10,574 bases of DNA, taken from the NCBI GenBank assembly GCA_030598425.1, contig JAUVPY010000042.1, positions 1 to 10,574 on the forward strand, in the 5' to 3' direction. The notes under the pieces were generated by a model that did no database searches, was not told the DNA's origin, and saw nothing but the letters and a program-made list of their open reading frames with translations. Source of the DNA: Anaerolineae bacterium. GTDB lineage: Bacteria > Chloroflexota > Anaerolineae > 4572-78 > NAK82. A program made the translations under genes and the position numbers. The number at the start of each line of letters is the position of its first letter. Position 1 is the first letter of the stretch. Shown piece by piece: positions 7,074-10,574 of the stretch.

Positions 7074-9796
7074 CGAATTGTCACCGTTCCCAAATCGACG
7101 AAATCGCCGCCCGTCGAGATGGACATCCGTCTGCCGGTAGCCGGCTCATACATACCGGTGATGAGTCGGTAATCCCCCGCAGGTAGCTGACCGGGCAAGG
7201 GTAGCGTGTGCGGATCTGTCAGAATCTCGCCGGGTAGCCAGGTGGTGGTTGGCGCGGCGCCCGCCTGTGGCTGCAAATCCTCTTGAGCTACCACCTGCCA
7301 GTCACTGTTGAGTAACTGCACAAATACCGTGTAATTTTTTTCCATTTCACCTTCGGCTTGCCAGTAGAGGGTTACTCGCAGATCATCGCCAGGTGCAAGC
7401 TCGCTCGTAGTCAGATCGAAGCCAATTAATCCAATCAGGGGTGGGTTCTCAAAGAACACGGCTGTTTGGTGTGCAATGGGAGGGGCCTCAAACTGGCGGG
7501 GGCGTGATTCTAGCTCGATTGAGGCCAGAGTCGTCTCTGCTTGGATTTGCCCTGCCTCTGTAAGGAGCGCTGCGCTAACCTCGGCTTGATTGCCCGGCAG
7601 GCGGGGGCTGGTGCGCCAGTGATAGACGGCTCGTCGCACCTGGCCAGGTTGCCACGAGTCCAGGGGGCCAACCGAGTCTACCAGGGGAAATTCGGCGGAG
7701 ACAGTCTCCCCTTCGCTTGTCAGGCTTAAGCGGAGGGTGGTTTCCGGCGCAGGGAGCTGGTCATCGGCGGCCTGCCAATAGAGCCAGAGCCACATCTCTT
7801 CTCCTGGTCTTACACTTTCTGGCAGGGCGTAGCCGACCAATTCTAACTCGTCCAGAGTCTGCTGAACAGGGTTGGGGAGGGGCAACACCTCGACTGGGAC
7901 CACGGTCTGAGCTGGACCTACTTTGAGACCGCGGACGGTCGCCGGCTGGCCGAGGGGGCGGCCCGAGGTTGGGTCGTAAACGACCAGTTGTAAGTCGTAG
8001 TCGCCGGGTGTGATGTCGGGAGGTAACCACAGCCCCCGGCGGTCGGTGATTGATTGATTGGGCGCCCAGGTAGACGTGCCTCCGGTCGCAGCCAATGGCG
8101 GCCAGTCACTCTGGGCAAAGACATCACCTTGCCCGTTACCCAATCGTAGGGAGAGTTTGTAGTCCTTCTCTAGGTCGGTGGCGGCCAGCCAGGTGAGACT
8201 TAATGGAAGCACATCGCCGGCAGCGACAGTTTCGGCCGGCATCGCTACGCTCTTCAATGTCAGTGCTTGTCCTGGTGAATCGGTGAAGGTAGCGTTGAGC
8301 CGTTCGAGGCGTTCAGTGACGCCGAGGCTGCTGCCATACAGCGCCAGCCGCTTGCGACCGAGCCAGCTTTGCCAGGCGGGATAGGCGTTGGTGCCGAGCC
8401 AGCCCTCCAAAACGGGATCAATGTTTACGCCATAGGGGCTGTACCAAATTCGGTCGTGGTTGGCTGCAATGTTGTTCATTACCTGGCGGGCCTGGTTTTC
8501 GGGAGGAACCGGCGCATTAAAATCAATGTAAACGGGCAGATCGCCCTGGTAGTAGATATCGAAGGCCTTTTCGCCTCCGTCGCCGGTGATGATGACTGCA
8601 TCTCCCGGTAGTTCAAAGCTCTGGATGGTGTGAGCCACCTGTCGCCAGTCGGGTCTGGCGTAGACCGGGTCGGCGTAGTGGTGGCCGAGGACCCAACCGC
8701 TAATCCCTAACAGCAGCATTGTTAAAAGGCCGGCTATGACAGGTCCGCCCCGGCTAAGACGTTTGCGGAGGCTATCGGCCACCGCCAACACGCCAGCGGA
8801 GACTGCCAGTAAGAAACCAATCTGTACTGGGATCAGGTATCGTTCAAAATAGACCGGGGTGCGAATCTCACCGTAAATCCAGGCAGCGAGGTTGGGAGCA
8901 ATGGTGAAGGCCAGCAACAATATCAGCACCTCCGACCCACGCCACGACCCCCAGGAGCGACGGGTGACGTAGATCAGCCCGAGAACGTAAACTGCTGCAA
9001 ACACAAGCGTCAGGGGTATAGCTTGTGAGCGAGGGACAAGCTCTCCAACGCTGTAGGCAATGGCGCTGCGGATATACGTATCCCAAAGGGGAGTTTGCAC
9101 AATCCAGTTGTCATAACGTAGCAACAGGCTACCGCCGACAAGGAGCCAGGACCCGCATACCAGGAGAATGGCCGCTAGCCCGCCTGCCCAGGCCATGAAC
9201 CGACCGCTTCGCCAGCGACGACGCCAGGTAAGCAGCACAAAAAGACCCTGCATACCGATGAGCACGAGACCGTGATAATGGTTCATGATGGCCCATACTG
9301 TACCCACTACGTAGACCAGCCACCAGCGCCAGCCGCCCCGTTGCCACAGGTTGATAAAGCCCCACACGCTCATAGCAGCGGCCGCGGTAAGGACGCTGTA
9401 CATACGTGCCTCTTGCGAATGCCACACCTGATAAGGGGCCACAGTCATAAACAGGGCTGCCAACAATCCCAGCCGGCTATCGCCCAGATCCTTGCCGACG
9501 CGATAGGTGAGGGGCACCGCCATCACGCCAAACACCAGGGAATAAAAGCGCAAAGCGTATTCACTGTCGCCTGCCAACTTCACCCAATAGATGGTGGAAG
9601 GATGGTAAAAGGGAGGCAAAGGCTCTGTGGTCCGCAACAGATGCCATATCTCACCGAAAGAGAAGTGCGCCCAGTAAGCTGTCCAGGCTTCGTCAATCCA
9701 GTAGCTCTGGGCGCCAAGCTGGTAGGCCCTCAATAGGAAGGCCAGCAGCATTAGACTATATATAATCAGTTTTTGTGCCCGGTTTGATAGTTTCAT
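7070..9796 (-). CDS. GT39-like (PMT/ArnT-type) membrane glycosyltransferase with three C-terminal beta modules
   Basis: This 908-residue protein is the largest complete one in the window. It is a predicted polyprenyl-phosphate-sugar transferase acting on the exterior membrane face. Helix 1 covers about residues 10-27. It is followed by YWIDEAWTAYWA (32-43) with the acidic pair D35-E36, then PPFYHPSTIYWVK (61-73) and SQEARMYSV (127-135). ERYLIPVQIGFLL (318-330) is a late-helix motif. The last core helix ends near residue 370. A linker (383-490: DWRQV, GDAVIITGD, RIWYSP, LALYGSS) precedes three modules at about 513-628, 652-770 and 789-908, so nearly half the protein lies outside the membrane core. 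The ATG at 9796 overlaps the upstream TGA as ATGA, and the stop overlaps the YfhO start in the same way. There is no strong ribosome-binding site, which fits coupled translation. Acceptor and sugar are unknown. Confidence 0.9.
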   Translation of the reverse strand: MKLSNRAQKLIIYSLMLLAFLLRAYQLGAQSYWIDEAWTAYWAHFSFGEIWHLLRTTEPLPPFYHPSTIYWVKLAGDSEYALRFYSLVFGVMAVPLTYRVGKDLGDSRLGLLAALFMTVAPYQVWHSQEARMYSVLTAAAAMSVWGFINLWQRGGWRWWLVYVVGTVWAIMNHYHGLVLIGMQGLFVLLTWRRRWRSGRFMAWAGGLAAILLVCGSWLLVGGSLLLRYDNWIVQTPLWDTYIRSAIAYSVGELVPRSQAIPLTLVFAAVYVLGLIYVTRRSWGSWRGSEVLILLLAFTIAPNLAAWIYGEIRTPVYFERYLIPVQIGFLLAVSAGVLAVADSLRKRLSRGGPVIAGLLTMLLLGISGWVLGHHYADPVYARPDWRQVAHTIQSFELPGDAVIITGDGGEKAFDIYYQGDLPVYIDFNAPVPPENQARQVMNNIAANHDRIWYSPYGVNIDPVLEGWLGTNAYPAWQSWLGRKRLALYGSSLGVTERLERLNATFTDSPGQALTLKSVAMPAETVAAGDVLPLSLTWLAATDLEKDYKLSLRLGNGQGDVFAQSDWPPLAATGGTSTWAPNQSITDRRGLWLPPDITPGDYDLQLVVYDPTSGRPLGQPATVRGLKVGPAQTVVPVEVLPLPNPVQQTLDELELVGYALPESVRPGEEMWLWLYWQAADDQLPAPETTLRLSLTSEGETVSAEFPLVDSVGPLDSWQPGQVRRAVYHWRTSPRLPGNQAEVSAALLTEAGQIQAETTLASIELESRPRQFEAPPIAHQTAVFFENPPLIGLIGFDLTTSELAPGDDLRVTLYWQAEGEMEKNYTVFVQLLNSDWQVVAQEDLQPQAGAAPTTTWLPGEILTDPHTLPLPGQLPAGDYRLITGMYEPATGRRMSISTGGDFVDLGTVTIR
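7073..7432 (-). repeat. C-terminal beta module, third copy of the 908-residue protein
   Basis: Residues about 789-908. Landmarks are GLIGFDL, LYWQAE, NYTVFVQLLNSD, TTTWLPGEILTD, LPAGDYRLITGMYEP and TGRRMSI, ending in DLGTVTIR. It resembles the module of the upstream partial gene most closely: GDFVDLGTV here compares with RDFVEMGSV there. Confidence 0.75.
7487..7843 (-). repeat. Degenerate beta module, second copy of the 908-residue protein
   Basis: Residues about 652-770. The start is typical (LVGYALP, RPGEEMWLWLYWQA) and SWQPGQ is kept. The YTVF strand, the D-x-PP stretch and the LPxGxYxLxxGMY block are replaced by RLSLTSEG, PLVDSVG and LPGNQAEVSAALLTEAG. This appears to be a diverged copy in a still open reading frame. 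Confidence 0.55.
7913..8260 (-). repeat. C-terminal beta module, first copy of the 908-residue protein
   Basis: Residues about 513-628. Landmarks are LKSVAMP, PLSLTWLAA, DYKLSLRLGN, AQSDWPPLAATGGTSTWAPN, ITPGDYDLQLVVYDP and SGRPLG. It is moderately diverged: WLAA replaces WQA and VVYDP replaces GMYDP. Confidence 0.65.
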
Positions 9797-10574
9797 CGAC
9801 TGGGAGATTCTACCGCAACGGAGCCCATTTCCACAAAATCGCGATCTTGATCCACGGACAACCGCTTGCCGGTATTTGGGTCATACATGCCTGCGATCAG
9901 TTGGTAATTCCCGGCGGGCAATTCAGCGGGCAGGGCCACTCCGTGACGATCTGAAACTTCCTTACCCGGAGGCCAGGTGGAGGTAGGGGTGTAGCCACCG
10001 TTGGGTGGGCCGTCGCTTTGGGCGACCAGCGCGCCATCAGCGGCAAGTAGTTGAAGGAACAGGTTGTAGTCGACGCTGGGCTTCTGGAGCGGCAGCCAAA
10101 CAGATTCTACAGGCAGCACTTGGCCTGGCTGGACTGTTTCGGCGACGCTAATGCTCACCAAATGCAGCTCTTCGCCTAATGTGGCGCCTATCGGGCGCGT
10201 GACGCTAGGCTCTTCAGCACCATACCACACCAGGCGCACGTCGTCAAACCATTTTTCGTTGGCCTTGAAAGCATTGAACGTGAGCCATTGTTCGGTCGCG
10301 TTGTTTGGTGCGGCAGGCGCAAGCCCGATGGTCACGAGCCAGGTACTCTCGACCGCCACCGTATCCTCGAGAGGGAGCAAGGCTGTTTCTGGCAATGGGG
10401 GTGGGGATGGAGCAAAGCCAATGATGGGCAATCGGTCCTTAAAGCGATTCATAGGCACGTGATAGTGGTAGGGTGCGCCGGTTAGAGCAGTTTCTGCTTG
10501 CCCTGCTCGTGTGGCGGCGCTCGCCAGCGCCTGCGTATCGCCGTCGGTGGGGAGACCGAACTGCGGATCGGTGA
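9793..10574 (-). CDS. C-terminal part of a GT39-like membrane glycosyltransferase with one beta module (partial, runs off the right edge)
   Basis: An open frame of 259 codons reaches the right edge with no stop. GTG at 10458 and ATG at 10452 are possible starts, but 38 open codons lie upstream of the GTG. The region around them (YHYHVPMNRFKDRLPI) aligns with the linker of the 633-residue protein (QYYNRNRLPAYLVIP), so the true start is beyond the window. WLVTIGLAP and VRLVWYG match the VWLIP and IGLYES blocks of the same linker. The beta module follows (about 9796-10167) and the protein ends in VESPSR. No membrane helix is visible, which fits the exterior tail of a larger enzyme. Reading it as a free-standing 221-residue secreted protein is unlikely, as there is no signal peptide at either candidate start. 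Its TGA overlaps the next ATG as ATGA. Confidence 0.85.
   Translation of the reverse strand, partial: TDPQFGLPTDGDTQALASAATRAGQAETALTGAPYHYHVPMNRFKDRLPIIGFAPSPPPLPETALLPLEDTVAVESTWLVTIGLAPAAPNNATEQWLTFNAFKANEKWFDDVRLVWYGAEEPSVTRPIGATLGEELHLVSISVAETVQPGQVLPVESVWLPLQKPSVDYNLFLQLLAADGALVAQSDGPPNGGYTPTSTWPPGKEVSDRHGVALPAELPAGNYQLIAGMYDPNTGKRLSVDQDRDFVEMGSVAVESPSR
9796..10167 (-). repeat. C-terminal beta module of the right-edge partial protein
   Basis: Landmarks are LHLVSISVAE, VESVWLP, DYNLFLQLLAADG, QSDGPPNGG, YTPTSTWPPGKEVSD, LPAGNYQLIAGMYDP and TGKRLSV, ending in DFVEMGSVAVES. It is a well-preserved copy. Confidence 0.7.

Noticed and set aside
8046..8057. GATTGATTGATT short tetranucleotide run
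   Set aside because: There are only three units, it encodes an ordinary NQSITD segment of a beta module, and it is too short to matter.
9272..9736. A 154-codon open frame on the plus strand, and other plus-strand frames up to 136 codons
   Set aside because: They lie antisense to well-supported membrane-protein genes and have no recognisable domains, and their composition reflects the opposite strand.
9793..10458. A complete 221-residue gene starting at GTG 10458
   Set aside because: The frame is open to the window edge, and the segment around the GTG aligns with the interior linker of the 633- and 908-residue proteins. The start must lie further upstream.

Overview
The window holds six head-to-tail genes, all read from the minus strand, that fill almost every base. 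In transcription order (right to left) they are: the 3' end of a GT39-like membrane protein (>10574-9793), a complete 908-residue GT39-like protein (9796-7070), an 820-residue YfhO-family membrane protein (7073-4611), a 633-residue GT39-like protein (4602-2701), an 819-residue GT39-like protein (2660-201), and the 5' end of a further predicted GT-C-type membrane protein (198-<1). Junctions are two ATGA start/stop overlaps and gaps of 8, 40 and 2 bases. This is best read as one transcription unit whose promoter and end both lie outside the window. No RNA gene, CRISPR array, transposase, terminator or promoter could be supported, and no stretch above 40 bases lacks a gene.

All five proteins whose N-termini or membrane cores are visible look like polytopic GT-C-fold enzymes. 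Such enzymes move sugars from polyprenyl-phosphate donors onto acceptors on the outer face of the cytoplasmic membrane. Four of the six genes carry, after the membrane core, one to three copies of a roughly 120-residue beta-rich module. It is marked by YWQA, a YTVF-like strand, a D-x-PP or similar stretch, YPT-x-WxPGE, LPxGxYxLxxGMYxPxTGxRL and a final valine-rich strand. Seven copies are visible. The YfhO protein has its own, different exterior C-terminal domain. Three of the GT39-like proteins also share a linker region (W-L ... WL ... LY) between the membrane core and the modules. Substrate and product cannot be read from the sequence. Building or decorating a cell-surface glycan, glycolipid or glycoprotein is the most reasonable inference.

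The organism is most likely a bacterium of the Chloroflexota (Anaerolineae or a related class). This is inferred from the style of the proteins (tandem large GT39 paralogues with C-terminal beta modules next to YfhO), the moderate-to-high GC content, and 7-base-period tandem repeats inside a coding region. No marker gene is present to confirm it.

The most unusual features are the family of C-terminal modules spread through the operon, including a degenerate copy in the 908-residue protein, and two places in the YfhO gene where short 7-base-period repeats, one with a perfect 9-bp hairpin, appear to have been absorbed in frame into cytoplasmic loops.
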